Shown: positions 41,634 to 49,612 of the stretch, piece by piece | How the letters are laid out: each line of letters opens with the position of its first letter | How positions within the stretch are numbered: the first letter of the stretch is position 1 | DNA from: Bacteroidales bacterium UBA4893 | GTDB lineage: Bacteria > Bacteroidota > Bacteroidia > Bacteroidales > P3 | Assembly (NCBI GenBank): GCA_002399025.1 | Contig: DHCV01000023.1 | Location: forward strand, 51,242-100,973 | Length of the DNA: 49,732 nucleotides | Direction: 5' to 3' | Made by a program: the position numbers and the translations under genes | The notes under the pieces: generated by a model | Told to the model about the DNA's origin: nothing | The model's input: the letters and a program-made list of their open reading frames with translations, nothing else | Database searches by the model: none

Positions 41634-41638
41634 TTTAC

Positions 41639-41842
41639 TTACTTCTTTGCTTGTAGGTTCTTCTTGAATGTTTTAAAGTCCATCCTATTTACTGCTTTGA
41701 TTTGAAGTAAAATCTTCGCTTTCTCTTCTTCCGTCAAATTCTCCTTTTCTAATTCCTTGTTAAGTTCCTGTAATCTACGTTCTATTGCTTTGTGAAAAGC
41801 CATTACTTCCATTACTTCCTGTTGTGTTGTTGGCTTGTCCAT
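41639..41842 (-). CDS. Small charged helical protein
   Basis: A 67-residue protein, MDKPTTQQEVMEVM... with a heptad-like region (AIERRLQELNKELEKEN) typical of a coiled coil, and lysine-rich ends. No family is recognised. It sits on the minus strand within the block between the two palindromic repeats. Size and charge would suit a DNA-binding accessory factor or antitoxin-like partner, but that is only inference. Confidence 0.5.
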   Translation of the reverse strand: MDKPTTQQEVMEVMAFHKAIERRLQELNKELEKENLTEEEKAKILLQIKAVNRMDFKTFKKNLQAKK

Positions 41843-42059
41843 TATATATATCTATTAAAGTTAATAAATCGTATGTTGATTGAGTACTTAGAATAAATAT
41901 AATTGAACTCCAATCTTTCCTCGTAACTATTTTTTATTATATTTAGTTATATAATCAATCCTAACACCATTAGGTGAGCCAACCACCTTTAATACACCCT
42001 TTCTAACTAACCAAATAAGGATAATCCCTATAAACATCAATACATATTAGTGATACACA

Positions 42060-42386
42060 TTAACTAAAAGCATTCTCTCCTATACTTGTAACAGAGTTGG
42101 GGATTTTAATACTTTTTAGTGATTCACATTTTATAAAAGCACTCTTGCCTATATTTGTAACAGAGTTGGGGATTTCTAAACTTTTTAGGTTTCTACATCC
42201 GCTAAAAGCAGTATTGCAAATTACTTTACAGATTGTTAGGATTTTGTATTCTTTTAAGTTTTTAGTGGCTGATATTAGTTTGGTTTTGTCTGCTGTGTAT
42301 TTTACTCCGTATTCATCTTTCCATTCTCCTTCCTCTTCTCTTGCTATTGTGGAGATTGGTTTTTGAGAGGGGTTTGGTTTTGTCAT
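42060..42386 (-). CDS. Short BspA-like LRR protein, no signal peptide
   Basis: A 108-residue protein. The first 50 residues are charged with no hydrophobic stretch. Two or three LRR_5 repeats follow (AFSGCRNLKSLEIPNSVTNIG, AFIKCESLKSIKIPNSVTSIG) and the frame stops inside the next repeat (ENAFS). The repeats are close to those in the surface protein at 644-3208, but no secretion or sorting signal is present. It is either a truncated remnant or a small cytoplasmic LRR protein. Confidence 0.55.
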   Translation of the reverse strand: MTKPNPSQKPISTIAREEEGEWKDEYGVKYTADKTKLISATKNLKEYKILTICKVICNTAFSGCRNLKSLEIPNSVTNIGKSAFIKCESLKSIKIPNSVTSIGENAFS

Positions 42387-42717
42387 CTTTATATTTTTGG
42401 GAACTTCATAATAATATTTATTTTTTAACGGACAGAAATTCCCACTTTAAGTCCATTAAGAAATATGCCCCAAATATACATTTTTTTTCTGTTGTGTGGT
42501 ATATGTTATGCCACACTTAGTTTATTATTAGGATACATTATCCTTTATATTATTCTTGTAAATTAAGTTACGGATTAGATTTATTGACTTTGTCGCTTTA
42601 CTTGCAAAGAATCTCGCACGACTGAATTTCTTTAATTGATGTTAATAGATAATTCTTTCCTCTTCTATTCCAAAATAATTAACTAATTTAGCACCATAAT
42701 TTCTAAAATGAATTATT
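42387..42717. other. Gap between opposite-strand genes
   Basis: This stretch has no gene. It holds the right palindromic repeat (42491-42516) and AT-rich DNA with the upstream region of the gene at 42718. No TAnnTTTG promoter was found for that gene. Confidence 0.6.
42491..42516. repeat. Palindromic repeat, right copy
   Basis: GTTGTGTGGTATATGTTATG followed by CCACAC forms a hairpin (GTGTGGTATA/TGCCACAC). It shares GTTGTGTGGTATATG with 41412-41436. Confidence 0.7.
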
Positions 42718-43560
42718 ATGGAGAGAAGACCGTTATTAAATCAACAAAAAAAGGATATCTATAAGCTTAGGTGTGATATTCATCAAGAGGATGATATCAA
42801 TAGAGAATTTTTGTTTTTTAAGTATTGTTTGGAGATTGAGTGCGATATTATTCAAGCTATTGATCATATTATAAATACAATTACTCCATTGTATTATGTC
42901 TTCAGAGATGATAAAAGTTCTTATTTCTTAAGAAGTGATATATCTATTTCTGGTTTGAGTTTGCTTGAAATTGAATATACTGAAAAGGTTGACAGCGAAG
43001 GTCAGGCTTGGGTTTACCAAAGACCTAAGATTTTTGACAAAGAATTTGAAAAAGAAAATGATCATTTTGTTAATGATAATCCTTCTGCTGTATTGAAGAT
43101 AGTTTCTACAAAAGTTGTAAGAGAAGATTTAGAGCTTCTTAATTCTTGGAAGGAAGATGCCAATATACATCAAGTTGAAACAATAGGGGTTGAAAAGACC
43201 AATAATATTGGTTTTGATTATGGGAATAATAATCTGACTATTGGCAATTTTGATAATGTTAAGAGTAAAAGTCTTTTTGAAGAATGTAATAATGTAGTTT
43301 TTAATTATTGTAAATTTGAAGACTTTGTTAATAGTCTGAATAATCCCAATGAGTGTAATTTGGTAGTGAAAAACAAAAATCTCCTATATGTGTTATATAA
43401 ATTTTTTGATGATATATTTGGTAGTGAAGCAGAGTATAGAATAGATCAGTTAAATGAAAAGTTTAGTATCCCCAAAGAAAGATATTCTAAGAAAAATTCT
43501 TCTTATGACAATTATACTTCTAAGCAAAAAGAATTATATAATTTTTTAGCCGAAATTTAA
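42718..43560 (+). CDS. Hypothetical protein, 280 residues
   Basis: I do not recognise a domain. The N-terminal part is charged and helical (LNQQKKDIYKLRCDIHQEDDIN, FFKYCLEIECDIIQAIDHI). The middle contains asparagine-rich short strands (NNIGFDYGNNNLTIGNFDNV) that look like a beta-helix or repeat turn. The C-terminus is again helical and basic. No signal peptide or membrane segment is present. It lies 3' of the LRR gene and 5' of the primase gene, both inside the inverted-repeat element. Confidence 0.55.
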   Translation: MERRPLLNQQKKDIYKLRCDIHQEDDINREFLFFKYCLEIECDIIQAIDHIINTITPLYYVFRDDKSSYFLRSDISISGLSLLEIEYTEKVDSEGQAWVYQRPKIFDKEFEKENDHFVNDNPSAVLKIVSTKVVREDLELLNSWKEDANIHQVETIGVEKTNNIGFDYGNNNLTIGNFDNVKSKSLFEECNNVVFNYCKFEDFVNSLNNPNECNLVVKNKNLLYVLYKFFDDIFGSEAEYRIDQLNEKFSIPKERYSKKNSSYDNYTSKQKELYNFLAEI

Positions 43561-43563
43561 GGC

Positions 43564-43677
43564 TTCCACCTTTTCCCACCATTTCCACCTTGAGAGTGGG
43601 AAAAAATAAATTTTTATAGAGCTGATATTTAATATATTGGCTCTTTTTTTTATTTGTCATCCACCATTTCCACCTTG
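43564..43677. repeat. CCACC iteron-like repeats upstream of the primase gene
   Basis: CCACC motifs occur at 43566, 43576 and 43585 and again at 43661 and 43670, spaced 9-10 bp within each group. The 17-bp block CCACCATTTCCACCTTG is repeated exactly at 43576-43592 and 43661-43677. Such iterated short motifs near a primase gene resemble replication-initiator sites. Confidence 0.6.
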
Positions 43678-43689
43678 TATTATTGCAAT

Positions 43690-43708
43690 ATCAATCACGG
43701 TGATTGAT
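43690..43708. promoter_or_regulatory. Palindromic operator candidate
   Basis: ATCAATCAC-G-GTGATTGAT is a perfect 19-bp palindrome that ends 46 bp before the primase start codon. Its symmetry fits a dimeric regulator site. No regulator is obvious nearby. Confidence 0.6.
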
Positions 43709-43754
43709 TGCAGATATTCTGCATATTTACAAATCCATAAAAAAATTAAACATT

Positions 43755-44819
43755 ATGGAAAAAAATACGCCAGAAGTGGCAAATATTAAAGAAAACCAAG
43801 TTGAAACCAAGTTTCAGCTTTGGAAAACAAAGTTGGAAGTTTATAACTACACAGAAATTACTCCTACTGAGTTAGTGGAGAAGTTAAAAACCAACGTAAA
43901 TAATCCAAAATATTTGGAAATGCGAAAACTTTACAACAACTTTATTCAAAATTCGTGTCTTGAAAGTAAGGCTACTTACGACAAGATTAAGGAAGAGTTA
44001 GAACTCCTAACGATACCAGTAAAGGTACACCCTCGAAAACAAACAGAGGATATGAAATTTCTTTACAATGTTATTGTATTGGACTTTGACCATAAGGATA
44101 ATGTTGGTGTAATTACGGATATTCATGCTATTAAGAAAACAATTGAACAGGATAAGTATAGCTTTTTTGTATTTATTTCTCCCAATGGTCGTGGATTAAA
44201 GGTTATTATTAAAGTTAAGGCTCCTTCTGATTTTAACATTGATAGCCTTAATGAAAACCTTTCTAATACTTCATTAAAAGCAGAAGGTAGAGCTGGATAT
44301 ATTAGATTGACTAGAAATTATTACAAATGTTGTTGGTATCAGATAAGTAAGTATATGCTTGATAATTATCAGCTTGTTGCAGATAAGTCAAATAATTATG
44401 CTCTTGGTTCAACTTATGTTTCTGCAGATTATGAACCTTTTTTAAATGAAAATTCTGCTCTATTCGAAATAAAAGAATTTGTGCTTCCAGAGGAAAAGAT
44501 TGTTCCAATAATTAATGAAACTCCTAACATCTATTCTGTAAGTAATTATGAGATACTTGGAGAGATAGAACGGTTTGTTAGCAAATATACTGAAGGCAGG
44601 CATAATAAAACAATTAAAATTACTTTGCAATCCACCTATTATAATATTCCAATGAATGAAATCATTGATTATTGTAATCAAAGCTTTGGTGCAACAGACC
44701 ATCCTCTAAGTGAAATCAAACGAACGGTTAAAGATTTCTATGGACGAAGCTATAGAGGAACACAATATTTTATTAAAGAAATTTATAACAAAAAAAACAG
44801 AAACTATTATGGATATTAA
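43755..44819 (+). CDS. VirE_N/BT4734-type primase-like protein
   Basis: A 354-residue protein with a BT4734-like N-terminal domain related to archaeo-eukaryotic primases. The catalytic-like DxD is VLDFDHKD (D110, D112), and the nucleotide-binding-like stretch is SPNGRGLK at 142-149, close to the AEP SPxxxGxH pattern. The C-terminal half has a helical primase-C-like region (HNKTIKITLQSTYY, IDYCNQSFGATDHPLSEIKRTVKDFYG). It should make primers or bind origin DNA. The longer frame from 43704 is not used because MEKNTPEV is a better start. It overlaps the helicase gene by 11 bp, so translation is coupled. Confidence 0.82.
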   Translation: MEKNTPEVANIKENQVETKFQLWKTKLEVYNYTEITPTELVEKLKTNVNNPKYLEMRKLYNNFIQNSCLESKATYDKIKEELELLTIPVKVHPRKQTEDMKFLYNVIVLDFDHKDNVGVITDIHAIKKTIEQDKYSFFVFISPNGRGLKVIIKVKAPSDFNIDSLNENLSNTSLKAEGRAGYIRLTRNYYKCCWYQISKYMLDNYQLVADKSNNYALGSTYVSADYEPFLNENSALFEIKEFVLPEEKIVPIINETPNIYSVSNYEILGEIERFVSKYTEGRHNKTIKITLQSTYYNIPMNEIIDYCNQSFGATDHPLSEIKRTVKDFYGRSYRGTQYFIKEIYNKKNRNYYGY

Positions 44820-46023
44820 TCAAAATAACAATAGTGTATTAGACACTAATCAATCAAATCAAACAACAGATGCATACAACATAATGCATGCTTTAAAGCT
44901 TCGATTCAATGTACGTTTCAACACAAGAACAAATGAATTTGAAGTTCTTGACAGACGCTATCAGCGAAAGGGTTGGGTTGTTAGAAATTCAATGATTGAT
45001 AATACTATCTTTCTTCATATGAAAAATCTTATTCCCAACAAGCCTGTAAGCAAACAAGATGTGGATGTATTGTTTACTCGAGAAGTCGAAGAATACAATG
45101 ACATACACGAATACTTCAAGTCTATAAGCTGGGAAGAAACAGAAGAAGATTATATTTCACTTCTTGCGAACACCGTTAAGTGTAACAACCAGAGCTATTG
45201 GGAGGAGGAGTTTCGTAATTGGATAATTTTAATGGTTGGTTCAATGCTAAACACAATAGATGACATACAAAATGGTACAACTATTGTAAATTCAACTATA
45301 CTAACCTTTATTGGTAAAGGAGGAATTGGTAAGACATATTGGTTTAACAAATTACTCCCAAATCAATTGCGCAAGTATATGAAAAATGGTCTAACAGACA
45401 TTAAGCATAAAGATGCAAATATTGCTCTGTCAAGATATCTACTAATCAAGATTGATGAAATAGATACTTTATCTAAGCATGAAAAAGAAAAGCTTGCTAA
45501 GATGGTTACTGATTATTCAATTGAAGAAAGAATTGCATATGAAAAATACGACTCTAAGCTTGTTAGAATAGCTTCATTTTGTGCAACAACCAATTCTGAT
45601 GACTTTTTGCTTTCAGGAGCTCAAAGCAATCGTAGGTACTCAATTCATATTGTTGAATCATTAGATGGTGAACATGGAATTGATTTAGATAAAGTATTTG
45701 CTCAAGCGTATTATCTTTTCAAAAACAATCAATATATCAACTCACAGGATTATCATAAACAAAGATACGAGCAAGTGAAAGATTATGAGCAAACTGATTT
45801 GGATTATGAAATCTTAGCAAGTAATTTTATTGAATGTAATGATGATGATAAGGATAATTGGTTGAAATTAACCGAAATCTATTCACATCTTAAGAAAAAA
45901 GGATTTACTCTTAGTAGAGATAGTACAAGCAATATTGGTAAACTCTTAACAAGGCTCATTACAAATCCAAAAAATAAGAAAAAGTCAAATGGAATAACTA
46001 AATATCACCTTAGAAGAGTATAA
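44809..46023 (+). CDS. VirE-family AAA+/SF3-like helicase
   Basis: A 404-residue protein of the virulence-associated-E (VirE) ATPase family. Walker A is GKGGIGKT at 169-176, Walker B is LLIKIDEID with D216-E217, a sensor motif CATTNSDD lies near 258, and an arginine finger NRRYS near 273. The N-terminus is asparagine-rich; the C-terminus has a winged-helix-like part (WLKLTEIYSHLKKKGFTL). The primase-helicase pair acts in plasmid, phage and satellite replication. The start is at 44809, inside the primase 3' end. The gene stops 25 bp before the right inverted repeat. Confidence 0.85.
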   Translation: MDINQNNNSVLDTNQSNQTTDAYNIMHALKLRFNVRFNTRTNEFEVLDRRYQRKGWVVRNSMIDNTIFLHMKNLIPNKPVSKQDVDVLFTREVEEYNDIHEYFKSISWEETEEDYISLLANTVKCNNQSYWEEEFRNWIILMVGSMLNTIDDIQNGTTIVNSTILTFIGKGGIGKTYWFNKLLPNQLRKYMKNGLTDIKHKDANIALSRYLLIKIDEIDTLSKHEKEKLAKMVTDYSIEERIAYEKYDSKLVRIASFCATTNSDDFLLSGAQSNRRYSIHIVESLDGEHGIDLDKVFAQAYYLFKNNQYINSQDYHKQRYEQVKDYEQTDLDYEILASNFIECNDDDKDNWLKLTEIYSHLKKKGFTLSRDSTSNIGKLLTRLITNPKNKKKSNGITKYHLRRV

Positions 46024-46048
46024 CTATTTTTAGGGAGGACATTGAGGA

Positions 46049-46111
46049 TAGGGAGGTGATTCTATACCTTTAGTATATATATAAAGGATATAAACTGCTT
46101 CCCTGCCTCCC
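46049..46111 (-). repeat. Right 63-bp terminal inverted repeat
   Basis: Exact reverse complement of 40553-40615. It lies just after the helicase stop codon, in the short gap before the convergent rsh gene. Additional TAGGGAGG-like motifs flank it, at 46032-46038, and degenerate similarity to the left end continues on that inner side. Confidence 0.92.
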
Positions 46112-46174
46112 TAAATTATTAGTTTTCTAAAACACTGCTTTTTATCATACCTGTTAAAGCTGTGTTTGAATTGT

Positions 46175-48418
46175 TTATATTCTTCTAACGCTATCTATTC
46201 CGTCAATTCCTTCTATATTTTTGATTAGGCGGCTTAGTTGTTCGGCATCATAGATATAAACCATCATTGTTCCTTCAAACAATCCTTCACTACTCTCCAT
46301 TACCAAGCCTCTAATATTGATATTCCACCCCTCAGAGATTACTCCTGTTAGTTCCTGCAATAGTCCTTTCCTATCTATGCCCTTTATCTTAATCCCTGCC
46401 AAGAATGTAATCTTTTCGTTCTCTCTCCATTTTGCCTTAATGATTCGATGTCCAAACTTACTCATCTCATCAATTGCCTTGTTGCAGGTTGTCCTATGAA
46501 CCTCTATTGAGTTCTCCTTGTCTCTTATTAGTCCAACAATATCATCTCCTGGCACTGGACGACAACATGGAGATGTGATATATTTCATATTCTCCATATT
46601 TTGCTTTATTACTACCTGTTCGGGGTTTCTTTCAATTTGCCTCTCAATTTCTTCCTTAAGTGTTAACTTCCCTTGCTCCTTATCTTTCTTTGGTGCAAAA
46701 GGATTTTTCAAAAACATCCAAGTTGACTTCTTTGGTTTCTTTTTATCAAAACAATGCCTAATGTCTTCCTCTGTTATTTCATTCTTTGCAACTTTGTAGT
46801 ATAAATCTATGCTTTGAGGAATTCCCACATATTTTGAAAGTTTATCAATATTTTCTTGATTATACTCTATTCCAATTTCTGAAAAAATTGAATTAAGTTT
46901 TTTTGTTCCTTCTTCTGTAAATCCTTTCCTATAATCTCTCAAATAGTTCTTTATTCCTTGAATGGCTTTGGAGGTTTTTACAAATGAAAGGTATTCCTCT
47001 TTGGGATAAGAGATTGTTGAGGTTATTATCTCTACTTGATCTGATGGTTTTAGTCTATGGTCAAGCGTTACTACTTTATAGTTAACCTTTGCTCCCATGC
47101 AGTTTATTCCAAGCTGAGTGTGTACATTGAAGGCAAAGTCCAAAACACTTGCTCCCTTTGGAAGATTGATTGCTTTTCCTTTTGGTGTGAAGGTTGTTAT
47201 TTCATCAGTTACTAAGTTAAGGGTAAAGTCATTAACAAAATCTATTGCGTTTACTGATTGATTGTCTAATAATTCTCTTACCTTCTCTAACCAGTTATCC
47301 AAGTTTTCATCCAACTCTCCTTCCTTTACTTCCTTATATTTATAGTGAGCTGCAAGTCCTTTTTCTGCAATTTCATCCATTCTTTGACTTCTGATTTGAA
47401 TCTCAACCCAGCGTCCATTATTTGCTTGAACGGTAAAGTGTAGGGCTTCATAACCATTATTCTTTGGTTTGGAAATCCAATCTCTAAGCCTATCGTGTTT
47501 TTGTTCATGATAAATTGAATTAATGATTGAATAAACAGTAAAGCACGATACTTTTTCAATTTCAACAGGGACATCAATAACTACTCTTATTGCAAAGATA
47601 TCATATATTTCATTGAACTGAACTCCTTTGTTCTCAATCTTTCCCAATATTGAGGTTATGGATTTTACTCTTGCAGAACAAACAAATTTATAACCATTAT
47701 TTGTTAGTGCTTCTTTAATTGGTGCAGCAAATTCATTAATGAAGGCATCCCTTTCTTCTTCAGAATCCTTCAATTTATCAACAATCTCGTTATATCCTTT
47801 TGGGTTAATGTATCGAGTTGCTAAATCTTCAAGCTCACTTTTAATTTGGTATAATCCCAAACGATGAGCCAAAGGAACATAAAGCATCTGTGTTTCGGAA
47901 GCGATTTTGAGTTGCTTGTCTTCTCTCATTGAGTCAAGAGTACGCATATTATGAAGCCTATCACATAGTTTTAGGAGAATAACACGCACATCATCACCCA
48001 TTGTGGTTAGAAGCTTTTTGAAATTTTCTGCCTGAATGGAATTAGTTGCATAATCAAAAACACCTTCAATCTTAGTTAATCCATCAATAATTTGTGCAAC
48101 CCTATCATCAAAAATTGTCCTAATGTCCTCAAGAGAAAACTCCGTATCTTCAACCACATCATGAAGCAAAGCACAAACAATGGCTGTTGGACCAAGTCCT
48201 AAGTCTTCAGCTGCAATTCGAGCAACCTCCATTGGATGATAAATGTATGGCTCTCCTGTTTTTCTCCTAACTCCACTATGAGCCTTTAGGGCAACTGTGA
48301 ATGCTCTCCTAACCTGTCTTTTTTCTTCCCTTGAAGCCGAAGAAGAAATTAACTTAATAAGATGCTTATACCTTTTAAGAATCTCATCCCTCTCTAAGTC
48401 CTCGTCAATAATATACAT
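46175..48418 (-). CDS. rsh: Bifunctional (p)ppGpp synthetase/hydrolase
   Basis: A 747-residue RelA/SpoT homologue. The HD hydrolase domain is intact (AHSGVRRKTGEPYIYHPMEVA, ALLHDVVEDT). The synthetase domain follows (SARVKSITSILGKIE, EIYDIFAIRVVID, WVEIQIRSQRMDEIAEKGLAAHY). A TGS domain (TFTPKGKAINLPKGASVLDFAF), a helical/zinc-finger-like region and an ACT domain complete the protein. It makes and breaks the stringent-response alarmone. The tadA stop lies 4 bp upstream, so the two are cotranscribed. It converges with the element's helicase gene. Confidence 0.96.
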   Translation of the reverse strand: MYIIDEDLERDEILKRYKHLIKLISSSASREEKRQVRRAFTVALKAHSGVRRKTGEPYIYHPMEVARIAAEDLGLGPTAIVCALLHDVVEDTEFSLEDIRTIFDDRVAQIIDGLTKIEGVFDYATNSIQAENFKKLLTTMGDDVRVILLKLCDRLHNMRTLDSMREDKQLKIASETQMLYVPLAHRLGLYQIKSELEDLATRYINPKGYNEIVDKLKDSEEERDAFINEFAAPIKEALTNNGYKFVCSARVKSITSILGKIENKGVQFNEIYDIFAIRVVIDVPVEIEKVSCFTVYSIINSIYHEQKHDRLRDWISKPKNNGYEALHFTVQANNGRWVEIQIRSQRMDEIAEKGLAAHYKYKEVKEGELDENLDNWLEKVRELLDNQSVNAIDFVNDFTLNLVTDEITTFTPKGKAINLPKGASVLDFAFNVHTQLGINCMGAKVNYKVVTLDHRLKPSDQVEIITSTISYPKEEYLSFVKTSKAIQGIKNYLRDYRKGFTEEGTKKLNSIFSEIGIEYNQENIDKLSKYVGIPQSIDLYYKVAKNEITEEDIRHCFDKKKPKKSTWMFLKNPFAPKKDKEQGKLTLKEEIERQIERNPEQVVIKQNMENMKYITSPCCRPVPGDDIVGLIRDKENSIEVHRTTCNKAIDEMSKFGHRIIKAKWRENEKITFLAGIKIKGIDRKGLLQELTGVISEGWNINIRGLVMESSEGLFEGTMMVYIYDAEQLSRLIKNIEGIDGIDSVRRI

Positions 48419-48421
48419 AAA

Positions 48422-48877
48422 TTAAACCTCTCTTTTTTTCTTAAAAAACTCTTTTAACAACTCCTCACATTCCTTTCCCAAAACTCCTGAAGTAATCTTT
48501 GTTTTGGGATGATAGAGATTAACCCCAATTTTAGAAGTTCCTTTCTTATAATCCTTTGCCCCAAAAACAACTCTGCCAATCTGTGTCCAATCGCAAGCTC
48601 CAGCACACATAACGCAAGGTTCTAATGTAACATATAAGGTGCAATCATTCAAATATTTCCCTCCCAAAGCATTGGTAGCAGCAGTAAAAGCCTGCATTTC
48701 GGCATGAGCAGTAAAGTCGTTTAATTGTTGGGAAAGATTATGAGAACGTGCAATAATTCTATCCTTGCAAACAATAACTGCACCCACTGGAACCTCATCC
48801 AAACTCATAGCATAGTGGGCTTCTTTCAAAGCCTCTCGCATATAAAACTCGTCATCTCTAAGTAAAACAGAAGTCAT
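48422..48877 (-). CDS. tadA: tRNA-specific adenosine deaminase TadA
   Basis: A deaminase of about 151 residues that converts A34 to inosine in tRNA-Arg(ACG). The zinc site has HAE (FTAHAEMQAF) and PCVMCAGAC. The chain contains VGAVIV and YVTLEPCVMCAG. A longer frame begins at 48901, but it would overlap the -7 box (48899-48906), so the start at 48877 (MTSVLLRDDEFYM) is chosen. It forms an operon with rsh. Confidence 0.93.
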   Translation of the reverse strand: MTSVLLRDDEFYMREALKEAHYAMSLDEVPVGAVIVCKDRIIARSHNLSQQLNDFTAHAEMQAFTAATNALGGKYLNDCTLYVTLEPCVMCAGACDWTQIGRVVFGAKDYKKGTSKIGVNLYHPKTKITSGVLGKECEELLKEFFKKKREV

Positions 48878-48898
48878 AGAATAAATATAAAATGATGA

Positions 48899-48935
48899 CA
48901 AAATTACAAAAACAAATCAAAATATTGTAATTTTG
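48899..48935. promoter_or_regulatory. Divergent symmetric promoter of tadA and thioesterase
   Basis: TAATTTTG lies on the minus strand at 48899-48906 and on the plus strand at 48928-48935. They are inverted copies 21 bp apart, so the region is a large palindrome with one -7 element per direction. This fixes the start codons of both genes. Confidence 0.6.
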
Positions 48936-48983
48936 CCAAAAATAGAATTAGAATTGGAACAAATACATAAATATAACCACAGC

Positions 48984-49376
48984 ATGCCAATCCAAATACG
49001 TTTTAGCGATTTGGATGCACTTAATCACGTAAACAATAGCTATCATTCTCAGTACTTTGATGTTGGAAGAATAAATTATTTTGAAGCCGTTATGGGCAGC
49101 AAGGTCGATTGGAGCAAAATAATGGTAGTTATCGTTCATATAGAAATTGATTTCTTATCGCCAATCCTTCAAGGAGACAATATTAACGTTGAAACAAAAC
49201 TCATCAGCTTTGGAACAAAAAGTATGAAAATGCAACAAAGATTAGTTGATAGTCAAACAGGAAACGTTAAGTCAATTTGTCAAACAATTCTTTCAGGATT
49301 CGATCACCTTAGCAATTCCTCAATGGTTATTCCAGAAGAGTTCAAAACCATATTCTTTGAATTTGAGAAAGAATAG
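48984..49376 (+). CDS. Acyl-CoA thioesterase, 4HBT hotdog family
   Basis: A 130-residue hotdog-fold protein. FSDLDALNHVNNSYHSQYF is the YbgC/4HBT active-site motif with the usual aspartate (DALNHV). The remainder has the long hotdog helix and strands (VVIVHIEIDFLSPILQGDNI). It hydrolyses acyl-CoA, with short or aromatic acyl chains typical. The upstream extension to a TTG at 48933 overlaps the promoter, so ATG 48984 is chosen. Confidence 0.88.
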   Translation: MPIQIRFSDLDALNHVNNSYHSQYFDVGRINYFEAVMGSKVDWSKIMVVIVHIEIDFLSPILQGDNINVETKLISFGTKSMKMQQRLVDSQTGNVKSICQTILSGFDHLSNSSMVIPEEFKTIFFEFEKE

Positions 49377-49469
49377 AGCAATCTCAAAATCTTAATCATT
49401 TTTCTTTATTTGTCGGGCAAATGTCAGGCAAAAAGAATATTTTTCCTCTTTGTGATATAAAAAAAAGAA

Positions 49470-49498
49470 AGCGTGCAGATAATAATAACCTACACGCT
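49470..49498 (+). terminator. Hairpin after the thioesterase gene
   Basis: AGCGTG (49470-49475) and CACGCT (49493-49498) pair, with an inner AG/CT extension after a mismatch. It may end thioesterase transcription, but no T-run follows. Confidence 0.35.
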
Positions 49499-49517
49499 AA
49501 TCCACAATTATGAAAAC

Positions 49518-49536
49518 AAAAAAGCCTCACGGCTTT
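49518..49536 (-). terminator. Terminator of tRNA-Ile
   Basis: AAAGCC/GGCTTT stem with a four-base loop (49521-49536). On the minus strand a run of T follows, immediately after the tRNA 3' end. Confidence 0.8.
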
Positions 49537-49538
49537 CG

Positions 49539-49612
49539 TAGTCTCGGGCGGACTTGAACCGCCGACCCCTACATTATCAGTGTAGTGCTCTAACCAACTG
49601 AGCTACGAGACT
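49539..49612 (-). tRNA. tRNA-Ile(GAT)
   Basis: A 74-nt cloverleaf on the minus strand. The acceptor stem is AGTCTCG paired with CGAGACT, and the discriminator base is A. The D-arm is GCTCAGTTGGTTAGAGC and the anticodon loop is CTGATAA, which gives anticodon GAT for isoleucine. The TPsiC arm contains GGTTCAAGTCC. CCA is not encoded. No rRNA gene is next to it, so it is not the usual spacer tRNA within this window. Confidence 0.95.

Larger units (their letters stand above)
40542..46117 (+). mobile_element. Inverted-repeat-bounded primase/helicase/HU element
   Basis: A 5.6-kb unit delimited by two copies of a 63-bp sequence in inverted orientation. Between them are an HU-HIG gene, a candidate small RNA, two small minus-strand genes, an unknown 280-aa gene, a VirE_N primase-like gene and a VirE helicase gene. 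Outside lie housekeeping genes (a TonB operon on one side and rsh on the other). The gene content equals a replication module. No transposase, integrase or target-site duplication is visible; mobility is inferred only from the ends. Confidence 0.65.

Noticed and set aside
44311..44508. Small minus-strand frames within primase/helicase genes
   Set aside because: Antisense shadows of well-supported genes, with low-complexity composition.
40542..46117. Insertion sequence or composite transposon
   Set aside because: No DDE, serine or HUH transposase is encoded between the inverted repeats, and flanking bases show no clear target duplication, so the term mobile element is tentative.
48933..48983. 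TTG start of the thioesterase
   Set aside because: The TTG is part of the promoter -7 box TAATTTTG; ATG 48984 gives the normal family length.
49539..49612. Integration site (att) in tRNA-Ile
   Set aside because: No repeat of the tRNA 3' end or integrase gene is seen in the window.
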